Assembly (NCBI GenBank): GCA_038380795.1
Contig: CM076259.1
Span: forward strand, 69,903,741 to 69,967,740
DNA length: 64,000 nucleotides
Source of the DNA: Pyrocephalus nanus
Taxonomy: Eukaryota; Chordata; Aves; Passeriformes; Tyrannidae
Direction of reading: 5' to 3'
Shown here: positions 35,902-47,300 of the stretch, one piece after another
Numbering within the stretch: position 1 is the first letter of the stretch
How the letters are laid out: each line of letters opens with the position of its first letter
The notes under the pieces: generated by a model
Seen by the model: only the letters and a program-made list of their open reading frames with translations
Told to the model about the DNA's origin: nothing
The model's database searches: none
Position numbers and translations under genes: made by a program

Positions 35902-38344
35902 AGAAAAAATATATCTTATTTTATCTTCTTTATTCTTCTCACCATAAAACTGTGATGTTTCTATTTTTTTTTTTTATTATCTTTGAAGAGAAAGCATGGG
36001 AAAATAAGGGAGACCAATAGGACCTGAGCATCCTCTCCCAGCTTTGTGTTAATTTCTTGGTCCTAAACTAGTCTGACTGTCTTAAAGCATATATCTACAA
36101 GAATAGATGCAGGAAAAATCAAGATCATTGCCCACAGCATCATTCTGAGCTGTCTGAACTGTTTGTGTATGGGAAACTGTGCAGCTAATGATGGTGTGCC
36201 TTCTGACTCATCAGTAGCTCTGCCTTGAGTAGCTTGGTACATGCACAGAGTTCGTGTATTTATGCATTTATCCACCTCCTTCCATTCAACAGGCTGTAGT
36301 TTCTCATGGTTAATCCAATAGAAACTATCTGTACTATGTCAAGATTGACCTTTGGTTTTTTTCATTAACATGAATGAACAGCCTTGTGCATATTAAGATG
36401 TTTAAAAACTCCTTTTGAGAGGCCATAATAATAAAATTGTAAATTATTTTCATGGGTAGAGGAGTGGAGGGAATTAAACTAGGTCTTTATACCACCATAC
36501 TGGTCATCTTTTATGTCAGTGCAATTTTTTTGTGTGTTTAAATGTGATTGCCTATGTTTGACATTGCAATAGGGAAAACTGAAATAAAATCTTCAATCAA
36601 AGGAAAAAAGAAATGGCATTTTTTTTCTTTAATTGTTCCTTAATTAATATTAATTATTTCATTACTAATTAGTATTCCTTAGGAAAATACAGCCTTTGCA
36701 AATCAAACACGACAGAATTTGAAGAGAATCAGAAGATAGCAAATGTTGACTTTTCATGGCTATAATCTTTCAGAGCTGGAATTTAACAAACTGTTGCTGC
36801 AAGCTTAAACTTGCCTGGGAAAGAGGAGGTAGTTTATTTTTCTAGCTGTTTCTTTACAGAGCATTTAGCTTTATGCCATTCACTAAATAGGGCAATGACA
36901 ACAACAATCTTTACAATAGGCACACGATATAGGTCTATTTTGGAAAATGCTTATTTCAACATTAATATATAAAATAAATTTTAATGATCTCCAGTGAACA
37001 ATTTTTTCCCTTTTAAATCCATGTACCTGTAATATTTCAAGCCCAGAAGACGTTGCTAAACTCACTTGTTTTTGCTTTAAATATCTACCTATTAGCCATA
37101 ATAAATTAAATGAAGAAATTGAACATTTAATTAATAGTTTTAATCATCTAGGAACAAAAGGAGAACAAAGAATTTGCTGCAGTACTTGTATGTGTGCAAC
37201 TATATCTTCTATAGGATACATCCCTTGAAGGACCCCTGGGAAATTCCATCTTGCTGTGCTACAAATGAAATTTGTAGTATACTGCACCATACTTCAGCAG
37301 CAGGCATCTTCCAATGTCCTTTAAAATATAAAGAACTGCAGCAATGATGTGCCTGAGGGGAAACCTGGGAAGCTCTTGTTAAAATTCCATCACCAAATTA
37401 AGTGGAAGCTTGGAGTGATTTTCCATCTCTGATGCAAATTGCAAGTTCATGCAGAATGTTAAATTGTCTATTCCAGAGATAAATTATTTCTAAAGCTTTA
37501 ATACAATTACCTTTGAAGAGCAAATATTTTGCCTGTTGGACAGAGCTGCACTGCGTCAAAGTTCAGGTTAAAATACCTATCTCTAGGCTTTCTTACATTG
37601 CCTTAATATTCCTGATACTGTAGCTGTTGGATGTTATATATTTTTTGTGATATCATTGAATTTGTATTTTTTTTTAAATCAGCTCTAAGAATTTTGGTCA
37701 ACCAAATAAATTTCTTTGAAATTGATAATCTAGCTTATGCATTCTTGTAATACCTCTGAACTATTAGCACACTCATTTTAGCTCATAACAAAAAAAGAAA
37801 ACAAAAAGAATCAGTTCTTTTGCAACATAAGAGAGTCATCCTATGTTCCTAGTTTTTACAGGGAAATAGAGTACATAAGCTTTCATTATGCCTTTTATAT
37901 GAAAAATACAGTCTTTTCAGATTAGAGGAATTCTTTTGGCAGAAGGACAATAATGATGACTACTTTTTCCTAGCATGTATTTAAACTGAAATTTAAATTA
38001 AATTTAAATTGCATTTAAATTGAAAATTTTCATGTAGAATATCATATTCTATCAGGTTAATGAGGAAAGAGGATTGATCTTTATAAAAATGTTTATTGAA
38101 ACACCATTTGTTTATTTTGTGGAGAAGAAGAAGGAAAAAAGAAAAAAAGATTTAATTAATTTCCAGAATTATAAATAAAAGGAAACTTTTTTTAAGAGTT
38201 TTGGATAGTTATAACCATAACAAAAAAAAAATCGTTTACATAACATTGGAAATATTGCATCTACTCTACTCCACGAGTTTGCTGTGGTCAGAAGCAATTG
38301 TGCAGTTGGGTTTTGAATATATGTGACATCTTTGTAGCACCCTT
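35698..38344. other. AT-rich non-coding stretch with a long poly(A)
   Basis: No gene recognised. It contains the 27-A run listed next. A short palindromic 'aaatttaaatt' cluster lies near 37,990-38,030. An open frame at about 36,063-36,275 (minus) has no recognisable similarity. Confidence 0.4.
35872..35898. repeat. Poly(A) run, 27 bp
   Basis: An uninterrupted A run followed by GAAAGA6. No LINE or SINE body was recognised upstream. Confidence 0.95.
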
Positions 38345-39269
38345 GCTCATTAGATATTTAAACACATGATATTCATCACTCCCTCTGTCCTCAGAACCTT
38401 CTCCAAGTTGAGCAGATTAAACTCCTTCCACCTTCCCTCATATAAAAGATATTCCAAGCTCTTGATCATCTTTACAACCCTTCCTGGATCCACCACAGTA
38501 CGTCCGTGTTTTGCTTCTACTGGTAAGGCCAGAATTAGACCTCATATTCCAACTGTGTCCCTCTGGGTAGAAGGAAAAGAACATCTCCCTCAGCCTAGTG
38601 GCAGTGCAGTCCAGAAGGCTTGGAACTCTTTTGGAACTCTTTTCTGCAGGGACACATAGATGCCTCATGAGCATCTTGGTGTCCACCGGGAGATCAGGGC
38701 CTTCTCTGTTAAGCTGCTTTCCATGCAGTTTGTTTCCAGCCTGTATTGGTGCAAGGGGCTATTCTTCTCCAAGGGTAGGCAATTTCCTATTGTTGAACTT
38801 CGTATGAGATTCCTGTCAGTGCATTTCTTCATTCCGTTCAGATCCCTCTGAATGGCAACCTGCCTGTTTGGTGTGTCAGTCACCACTCTGATTTTGGTAG
38901 TGCCTGCAAACTTGCTGCCAGTGCAGTTTGGCCTATCTAGGTCATTAATGAAGATGTTAAAGACTGCTGGACACAGTATTGGGCCCTGTGACACATCAGT
39001 AATGACTGCTCTCCAGCTGCAGTTCATGCCACTGATCACAACCGTTTGAGCTGAGAAGTTCAAGCAATTTTCAGTCTACCTCACTGTCCATTTATTTCAC
39101 CCATACTGTATCAATTTGACTATTGGAATTTTATGTAAGAAAGTGTCAAAAGCCTTTCTCGAACTGAGAAAAACAAGCAATACTCCCTCTATGCTGGTTT
39201 TGCCTGAAATTGAGTTAATTTTCTTCACAATAGACCTCATGGTGCTATGTTTTCTAACCAAAACATAAT
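38345..39269 (-). mobile_element. Minus-strand CR1 LINE fragment (RT core to ORF2 C-terminus)
   Basis: On the minus strand S-R-K-A-F-D-T-F (near 39,165) is the SKAFDTV block. It is followed by V-S-Q-G-P-I-L (G-V-P-Q-G-S-V-L block), F-N-I-F-I-N-D-L-D and S-K-F-A-G-T-T-K-I, where the catalytic FADD has become FAGT. Then come 'R-D-L-N-G' and the Q-Y-R-L-E block. The segment 38,345-38,560 matches the reverse complement of the CR1 C-terminal region ('cagaaccttctccaagttgagcag', 'cttgatcatcttta'). Several frameshifts are present and the 3' UTR is lost. An LTR fragment begins at the upstream edge. Confidence 0.85.
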
Positions 39270-39560
39270 GATGCTTTTTCAATTGCAGAATAGTTGTTCT
39301 ACAGTGTCAAGGCCTTGTCTGTTTCTAATTCTGCTCTTCCAGCAAGTAAGCTGGGTGGGTGTAAGAAGTTGAGACTGCCAACCCAAATTGACCAAAGAGA
39401 TATTTTTTCCATAAGATGTTGTGCTCAGCAATAACACTGGGAGTGCAGTGGCAAAAAGGGAGTTTTCCAAAATTGCCGTTGTTCAGTGAGTGGCTGGATA
39501 TTCATCTGCTAGTGGTAAGCAATAGCTTTTACATCACTTATTGAAGTTCTGTTTTGTTAT
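39270..39560 (+). mobile_element. Fragment of avian ERV LTR, family A-related
   Basis: Contains 'gtcaaggccttgtctg', 'gggtgtaagaagttgagactgccaaccc', 'attgaccaaagagatatt', 'tgtgctcagcaataa', 'aaaagggagttttcca', 'gttcagtgagtggctgg' and 'catcacttatt...tctgttttgtt'. This order matches U3-R of a common avian LTR in plus orientation and shares the 'accaaa-ggatattcca...tgctca' module with family A. Both LTR ends are missing. It abuts the upstream edge of the minus-strand CR1. Confidence 0.65.
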
Positions 39561-41667
39561 GTTTTAATTTGCCTATGAGTTTTCTCTGTTTTACCCTTCA
39601 TTCTTTACACGAATTCAAGGTATTAAAGAACTAAAAGTCTTTGCAAAAAAGTCAGTGGAGAATTATTTTGGAATTTTAAATATAAGTAAACCACCTGGGC
39701 AGCCTGTGGCTTTGACCTGGGACTTTACAAATTATAAGGAAAACAAACCAAAAACCACATAAGACAAACCCAACACTCCCCTCCCATCAAATATAAGAAT
39801 GAAAAAGACAGAAATTTGCTTTTTTGAAATTTCTTGTTCAGCTGAGGACTCCTTGGTTGCTGCAGCAGAGAACTCCACAGAAATATGGGATATGCTGTCA
39901 TATCATCACACCTCACAAACTGCAGGTTTGACTGAAGAGACAGCTAGAAGTCAGAAGTGGTGAGCCTATAATATGGAGAATCAAGTACTGTAGCATCATT
40001 GTGGGGTTACTTAAATGCCAAGTGGAAGCTACAATTGGTGTCATCAGGTTTAAGAGACAATGGCTCTTGCTCTATTACAGTAGCACAAAGAGTCACAGAA
40101 AGAAAGGGGTGGAAGAATAAAATATAGTTATATTAATCCTGATGATTTTGTCTTACATATTTTAAAGGTCTTCTACTGAAGCATATTGCACAGAAATGAA
40201 ATACCTTTTATACATTCACAGTTAAAAGAACTACAAAAATCCATCTGATGTCAATCAATACACTCATATTGACTGCAATAGAACTAAGTCAATTTAGAGC
40301 AACTGAGACCCCAGATCCAAATTTCAGAGTTCAAACTCACCATGAAACGGAGCAGAAATTTAAGGAGGCAAACAACACACAAAATTAAATTGATCTGCAA
40401 ATGTGGAGTATTGCTCATCATAAATTAATTTGTCAGCAGATACTGGCTTTTATAAAGTAATTCCAAGAATCTCATTTAACAGTGAAGGAACTGAAGTGTC
40501 AGTCAATTGTTGTTTGTATGTTTTACCCTTCAGCATCCCCCATATAAATGACTGAAAATAGAGTTTTTAATAGAAAGCCTGCAAAATCCTTGAAACAACA
40601 GCAGAACAAACAAGTTTAATTGCAGTAAAATAGCATAAAGCAACTTTACTAGAAGAGGTATTTCATCACCACAACTATAGCAACATTTTAAGTAACAGGA
40701 TGTCTGCTCCCTGGGCACATTGCAATTAGAATGAGTTCACAACAAATGTGCTCATTAAACCGAATCTGCTCACAACAAAGATGTAAAAAGAGCCATCAGA
40801 CAGATTACTTCAATGTAGTTTCCTATGTTTATCTTTTCCTCTTCTTTCCCCTCTTCTGTATTTGAAGGGAAGATAATTTTCTTTTATAGACAACCACTTT
40901 AGATGCTAACTTATGGTTGTTTTATTGATTTTTCCTATATAAGCTTCATATGGGAATTTGTGTTTCTCCTATTAAGGTTCATTTTACTTATTCATTGGAC
41001 TAGATTATGGAAAAAGCATATGAGTTAACTGTAAATATCTCATGTTTTGTTTTTGTTGTAGCTCCTTTTTGTCAGATATATGACGGATGTTTCCTTCTAG
41101 TTGCATAATAGAATTTTATTGCACTGAGAATAAAGAACGTGTCACAGACACTTAAAATCTGTTTAGAGGATCTGATTAATCTAATGGGGGAGCAGATGAG
41201 CTATCCTTTCTTCTTCTTTCTCCCTCTCTCCCTTACTCTGCTATATATCCTCACTCACTAGTCGGTTTTATTACAGCAATTTATCTAGATCTAGCAGAGC
41301 TGAAGGAGAATATAGAGGAAGAAGTGCCTCTCTATGTAGTTAATAGTTACTCTATGACATGAATGGTTGTTTCAGGTTACAGAAAGAGTGATGAAGCTGA
41401 TAAAGTTTCTAGTAATTGAACTTACTTGTCCTGATTCTATTCTCACTGATAAATGATGTAAATCAGGAGTGGATCTAGTTGCACATACAAAACTAGAGAA
41501 GGTGTACTGAATATCAGGACCAGATGCTATCTAAATAATAAACTATAAAACTGAGTGGGTTTTCACACTTGCAAAGGAGTCTGGTTATTTGTTATAGGTC
41601 TGTGGAAACTGTAATTATTTAAAATTATTAATAGTCAAAATCTTTAGACTAATGAATTGTTAATGTG

Positions 41668-41728
41668 TGGTTTGTTGGTGTGGGTTTTTTGTTTGTTTGG
41701 TTGGTTTTTGTTTGTTTGTTTGTTTTTA
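41668..41728. repeat. (GTTT)n / GGTTT low-complexity run
   Basis: GTTT and GGTTT tandem units with two longer T runs. Confidence 0.9.
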
Positions 41729-44155
41729 ACTTTCTAATCAATGAAGCCACAGTCTAGCAAGAAATCTGAAGTACTGAGTTTCTGAAAAATAATACTGGAA
41801 AGCATATTCATACATCAATACTTTCACAAGTGACTGATACTGTACTTATTCTTGGATGTCAAAATTGAGACACATTTATGCATACATTAGACTTTCTTGC
41901 AATTTTGACAGAGTGTATCTGGAAGCCTGCATTTGACCTTCTGAGAAAAGCTTGGGTGCGTACATTGGCAAATGCCTTTTACTTCTATAATACTAAATAT
42001 GCAATAATTCTCATTGTCAGGAAAGGGAAAGAAAATAAATGCAAAGTGGGCTAGATCTGATAAAGACTACTGCACTTTGACCAGATATTAAGTGGGCCTG
42101 GTGTCCTGAAATCCTACGTTTCTGTGTTAAAGAAAATAGGTTTGGCTCAACAGCTCCACAACATGTAACGTTTTTGAACAATCACTGAGCCATTGCAGTT
42201 CTGTCACTGCCTGAGCTCAGAGAAGCTTGACGGTGAGCATAAAGGTCTGTGTACAGCGAGAAAACTTAATATCTTCACAATACACACACACTCTCCAAGG
42301 TCACCTACTCACACATCGCAGACATTGCTTACGGACTTGCATTTTTCCTGCACAGCAGGTTAACTAGAGTAGATGACAAAATACTGGGAGATGAGTTAAT
42401 GGGAATTTGAATAGTTCGAAGTCAGGCAACCTTTGGAACTGGACCTGTACTTTATAACAGTGGTTTAGTTTCTAGGACATCCAAATAGGGTTGAAATGAC
42501 CTCTGAGTATGCTCCTAGCATTTATTTACAACAGTTAAGTGGTTCTTGATCACACCTTTGAGTCTATGGATTATCCTTAAGGGAAAAATTTCTTTTTGCA
42601 TCTCAAGTGGAAGGAAACTTGCTTACAACCTTCAGTATATTATTTTACACATCTTTGTGTTTAGTGTTTTCTGATGACTTGAGGCTAGTTTCTTTCTCAG
42701 CAATCCATTTTTTTTAAATTGCTGCTCTTAAAAAAAACCCACATTCATATAGATATAAATATATATATATGTGTGTGTGGTTATCTTAAGGAAAAAATAA
42801 GTTGTTTTTTATGTAAAAGTACTTAAAATTTTGTGAACAGCTGCAATAAATATTAAAGAACACTTCTAAAGTTATCTTTACCTATCCTAGCCCTTTCTAG
42901 ATTTTCATCATCAATAGTTCTGGTTCTACTAGGTATAAAATTATCTAAAATCTGCTCACTCCATCTTAAAAGGAACAAAAGCCGTCATGCAGCCAATTAC
43001 ATCTCTCAATATTTAATATGTCATTATGCAATTTTCTCTTCTAGTGTTCAGTTCTCTAATAAAGTTATTTGATTTTTTTTCCCATGTGGCTTTACATAAT
43101 TAAATGTGTCTAATTATGGGCCAGATACCTGCTCCTTCACATCTGATCAAAGTGAGATAGATGAGTTATTGTCTAGCCCTGAGTAATTGTAAAGCATCCT
43201 TCTGCCCATTTGGAACAGAAAACCTATTTTCCTATTTTTTTCATGCTGTCATTGGCAATCTGGAGATGACTTTAGAAAACAACAAGTATAATACTATCTT
43301 TGATAAAATTTTTATATTCCAGATAATTTTTTTCACTGTGGAATTCAGTCACCTACCTTAGACATCTATTACACTTAAATGGTCTGCTGTAAAGGTGTCT
43401 TACATTAGATAATCCTGTTTTGTCCTTGGATATCTTAGAGCTTCCCGGATTAATTTTAGTAACTTATTTGAACACCTTGAATTTGACTGGTTGCTGTGTT
43501 ATATCCTATATTTTTATGGAAGACACCTCTCTAATCCTATTTTACATTACTATTCTCACTCTTCTCAAACTTTCTTCATAAGTACTGTAGGAAAATATCC
43601 TGTGAAGAAAGGGGGGAGGCAACAAAGGAGATGTGTTTTCAAATATTCACCAGAAGCAAAGAATACAGCAAAAGAAAGGTGGTAGGGCCTTGTGATTGGT
43701 GAGAAAGAGAGAAAACAGTGGAAATAAAAATTTCCATACCTGCCAGAAGTTAAATTGAGTCCTTTAGATCACCCTTTCTTGATAGCCATAGTAACAGTGA
43801 TCAATGGCTGGAAGAAAATGATACAAGTCCAACCATCCTCTGGTTCACCTTTATGCAGGTCTCTGTCTCCTTTATGTCTGTTCTCTACCTGACCAAACAT
43901 GTCCTCACAGCTTCATTTCTTGGCCCTGACCCATCCTAGCCTACAATCCTTCTGCTCTTTCCAGTCTCCGAGGGGTACTTGATCACAGTCCAGGTGCCAC
44001 TGTACAGGACTCAGTCCCATTTGACTTCTAGAAAGTGTATCCTCCCAGCTAATGTCAACGAGCTCACATTATACGGGGGTTTTTCGTACAAAGAGCATTT
44101 GTAGACACTACAGAGACCACTGATTTCTCTTGAATTACTGTATCTTTATTTTAAC

Positions 44156-44177
44156 TTTTTTTTTTTGGGGGGGGGGG
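44156..44177. repeat. Poly(T) followed directly by poly(G)
   Basis: Eleven T then eleven G. A long G run is rare in this AT-rich region and could be unstable or mis-assembled. Confidence 0.9.
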
Positions 44178-46693
44178 TGGTAGGTGGAGGGGAGATTTGA
44201 TAAGTGAATGATTTATTGCCTGGCACCACTTAACTGAAACTTCTTAGAAGCATCGAATATTTAAGAAACAAGTATTGTAGGAAAATGTGATTTCATATTA
44301 CTGAGGGGTTTTTTGGATTGATTTGGTTTGTTTTTCTTTTTGTGTGTGTGTGGGTTTTTTTGGCCAAAAGTAGTCAATTAGATTTATTTTCCCTTAAAGC
44401 TGTAGAAAAATAATTATTAAAAGAACGTAACCTAACTTGAATTTGAATTGCATTAGATCAGAGTCTGTAAAAGTTGACCACTGTATTTTGAACATATGCG
44501 TTTTGTCCCTTCTGGGCTAAAGATTGAGTGTTGTGATGTCATGTTTGGCATAGATCCCCCTGTACTGGGCTCTGTCTAGCACTAGCATATAGATACACCA
44601 ATTAGTCCATTCCAATTGAATACATACATTAAGGGATTATTAACTGCCTCACTCCACCCATTTCCAGTGATCAAGGTATAAAATACCTTGTAATGAGGCT
44701 GAGCAAATTTTAGTGAAGAACAAAATATGTATTTAGGTTAGATTTTAATGTGCATGAGGTATATTACTTCAATAATGAAGAGGTACAGTGCTCGATTTGA
44801 TTCAATTATTGAGAAAGAATCTAAGACTGATGAGATTTACAGAGTATGATGGGAGTCAACAGGGCTAACTGTGGAGAAAGCGTCATAGAAAAAACTGTAC
44901 TAGTTTTCAAAGAAAACACAATTCTTTAGAAAATTACTTGATCTGAAAGTAAAGGTGAAGCTGGTTTAGATTTTATGTGTGCAAAATTGTCAGGATTAAC
45001 CCAAAGCAGACACATGGGACGTGACAAAATTGGCCACTGCAAGCAATCTTGTCACCAGAAGTGAGGTGAAACAGTATTTGTACAGTAGAAAACAGAGAAG
45101 GGCCTGGGAAGTTGATACATAAATTTGTCAGAAAGTAAAATCAAAACAGGCTGTAATTTCCTCTCAAGGTCCCTCAGTAATATGAAAAGTTTTCAACTAC
45201 TCCTCTGAATATTGTAGCTCAGATGTCAATGTAAGGGGTCTGGATTATTGAAGAAACCGGGCTAGGGAAAATTCACACCCTTGTGGAGTTGTCAGAAGCA
45301 TTTGTTATCAGCCACCGTTTGTCCTGAGTGTGCTTAAAGTCAATAAAAACAAAACCCAAGGCATTTGCACTGGGTTATATATAAAACTGGTAGAATTTCT
45401 GCCTACATTTTCATGTATTTTCTCTTTGGTAGTCTTTCTTGTTTTCAGTGATTGTATTTACTTTCTCAGGAATAAATTACGGTAGTGGTTCAAAATGGAT
45501 TTTCACTGTCTTCAGTTTATTTTAATCTTACCAAGAATGACTTGTACAAAATCTCTTGTTCTAATTGCTTCTGTCTCCTTTGATTACCTTTTCCTTTCTA
45601 AGATAAACTAACATGGGCTATTGTTATTTTTTTTTACAGAAGCAGAGAAGTCATTACAAAAAACACAAATAAAAATCCCCATATTTTCTGTAGTGTTATG
45701 TATGTTAAGCTTTGGAAACACATTACTGAAGGTAAGGGGATGTACAGGACCATCCTGAAGGGATCATCTGGAAGTGCTGTCTTGCTGTGGGACAAGAAAA
45801 CCTTGAAAATCTTTTCATATAAAGAATGCCCCCATCTTTTGTTTATTCTCCCAGTTACATTCTTCTTGCCTAATATATATAATGCAGAAAGAAGTATTAC
45901 CCACTTCCCAAATTTTTCTTTAATTTCTCTGAAGTGACTTCTTGGAAGAAATATTGTGTTGTTTCTTTCTGACATGGCAGAATTTGAAAGAAGTCTTTGA
46001 AAGCCTAAATATTGCCAACTCCAACAACTAAAAAAGCTCTTATTTTAATTTAAAAAAAGCTCCTTTTTAATTTTATTTTTTACTTCAGTATATTTTTATT
46101 TACTTTCAGTTTAAAAAAGTTCAGACATGATGGAGATGAAAAACTGTCATTTCAGCTAAAAGAAGTATTAGAAAAGTGTTAATAATTGAAAAATTTTTTT
46201 TATTATGGACACTGTAAGCACCTTTGGACCTTGTTATTAACTTTATATCTATCAAGACAGAATACCTTTGTTGCAATGTCTCTATTTCAAACCTTGTAAG
46301 CTTTCCAGAGTTGGGATATTTGTAAGAACAATATGTCTTTTATAAATTTATAAATTTATAAAATTACTAGTGAAGGAAGAAATATACGCCTAAGCATTAA
46401 TACTGTGAATGCTAATGATATGATTCATGATTGTTTTAGGAAAAAGGGAGATTTCCTTGACCTTTAATACAAGGAGATTTCCTCAACCCTTAGTGATTTA
46501 CGTCTATAAGTGTCCAGGGAAGCCAAAACCCCTGTGCATGACCAATCTGTCAGCATCCTGTTATGGGAACCCTTCACCTAACAGTCCTGCTGAGTCAGAG
46601 AGGGATTTGACTGCCCTTTTCAGGGGGCTAAGCCAACAGCATAAGGAAGATGCCTCAGAGGATCTTCCCACTTTGTCTGAGTGTGTTACCTGC

Positions 46694-47300
46694 TGTCGGC
46701 AACCACTAGTGCCCTGTGAAGGACTCACTCTAACGGTTTACAGACTAACACTTTTTATTAATATAAAGCTGTGGCAGATTAAGGTTTAAAGATTGCCAGT
46801 GATAACATCTGACTGCAAAAATGTATTTAGAGCAAGACAAAGCTCTAAAGACAAGCTCTAATCCCAGTAAAAGTATACAACACACATAGAGAGCACAATT
46901 CTTACCCAATAGGTGTCCCTATGTGGGAAGAGGACAGGTTCAGCCTGTCAGCTGATCCCACCCGTTATGATGCTGTCTTCCCTCACTTTCCCCCCATGCT
47001 TGACTTTCTTTTATACTATTTCTTTATGTGTAGGTGGAGCCTGAGTGACTTAAGTCATAAATACTTTTGGTTTTGATTGGTGTAAAATTCTCTTGCTTTG
47101 GTTTTAAACATACAATCAAAAAAGTGTGGAGCACGTGACCAGTGGTGGGGTGGTCATACCTTGGAGGCAGGTAACTTTGGGATAGAAGTGTATATTAATA
47201 TTACAATTAAGCTTTAAGGAATCTAGTTCATCTGAGGAGAATGATTTCACCACCACTGTTGGCTCAGCACCAGGACATCTCCTCCTATCTTCCTTGGTTG
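46694..47300 (-). mobile_element. Probable ERV LTR, minus orientation
   Basis: On the minus strand a TATAAAA box (47,009-47,015) is followed about 250 bp later by AATAAA (46,754-46,759). The sequence ...GGTTGCCGACA at 46,694 is a plausible LTR 3' end. U3-like sequence with 'acttaagtcactcaggctccacc' and 'ttttacaccaatcaaaacc' precedes the TATA box. 'gctgagccaacagtggtggtgaaatcattctcctc' near 47,235-47,270 looks like part of an avian LTR start. The family was not identified. The upstream end is a guess and no target-site duplication was found. Confidence 0.45.

Larger units (their letters stand above)
39561..46693. other. 7.1 kb AT-rich non-coding stretch, only low-complexity repeats
   Basis: No exon, RNA gene or identifiable transposon. 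Low-complexity runs at 41,668-41,728 and 44,156-44,177 are listed separately. A (TA)n/(TG)n run lies near 42,756-42,779. A GC-richer C/T patch at 43,840-44,060 was not assigned. Confidence 0.4.

Noticed and set aside
44672..44690. 8-bp perfect palindrome (CAAGGTAT-AAA-ATACCTTG) around a TATAAAATA string
   Set aside because: Short inverted repeats of this size are expected several times by chance in 64 kb.
45634..45975. 113-codon minus-strand and 79-codon plus-strand open frames
   Set aside because: They overlap each other on opposite strands, have no recognisable motif and show no splice or promoter context.
46685..47176. 9-bp inverted pair GTTACCTGC / GCAGGTAAC as possible transposon termini
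   Set aside because: Similarity does not extend beyond 9 bp and there is no target duplication, so it is consistent with chance.
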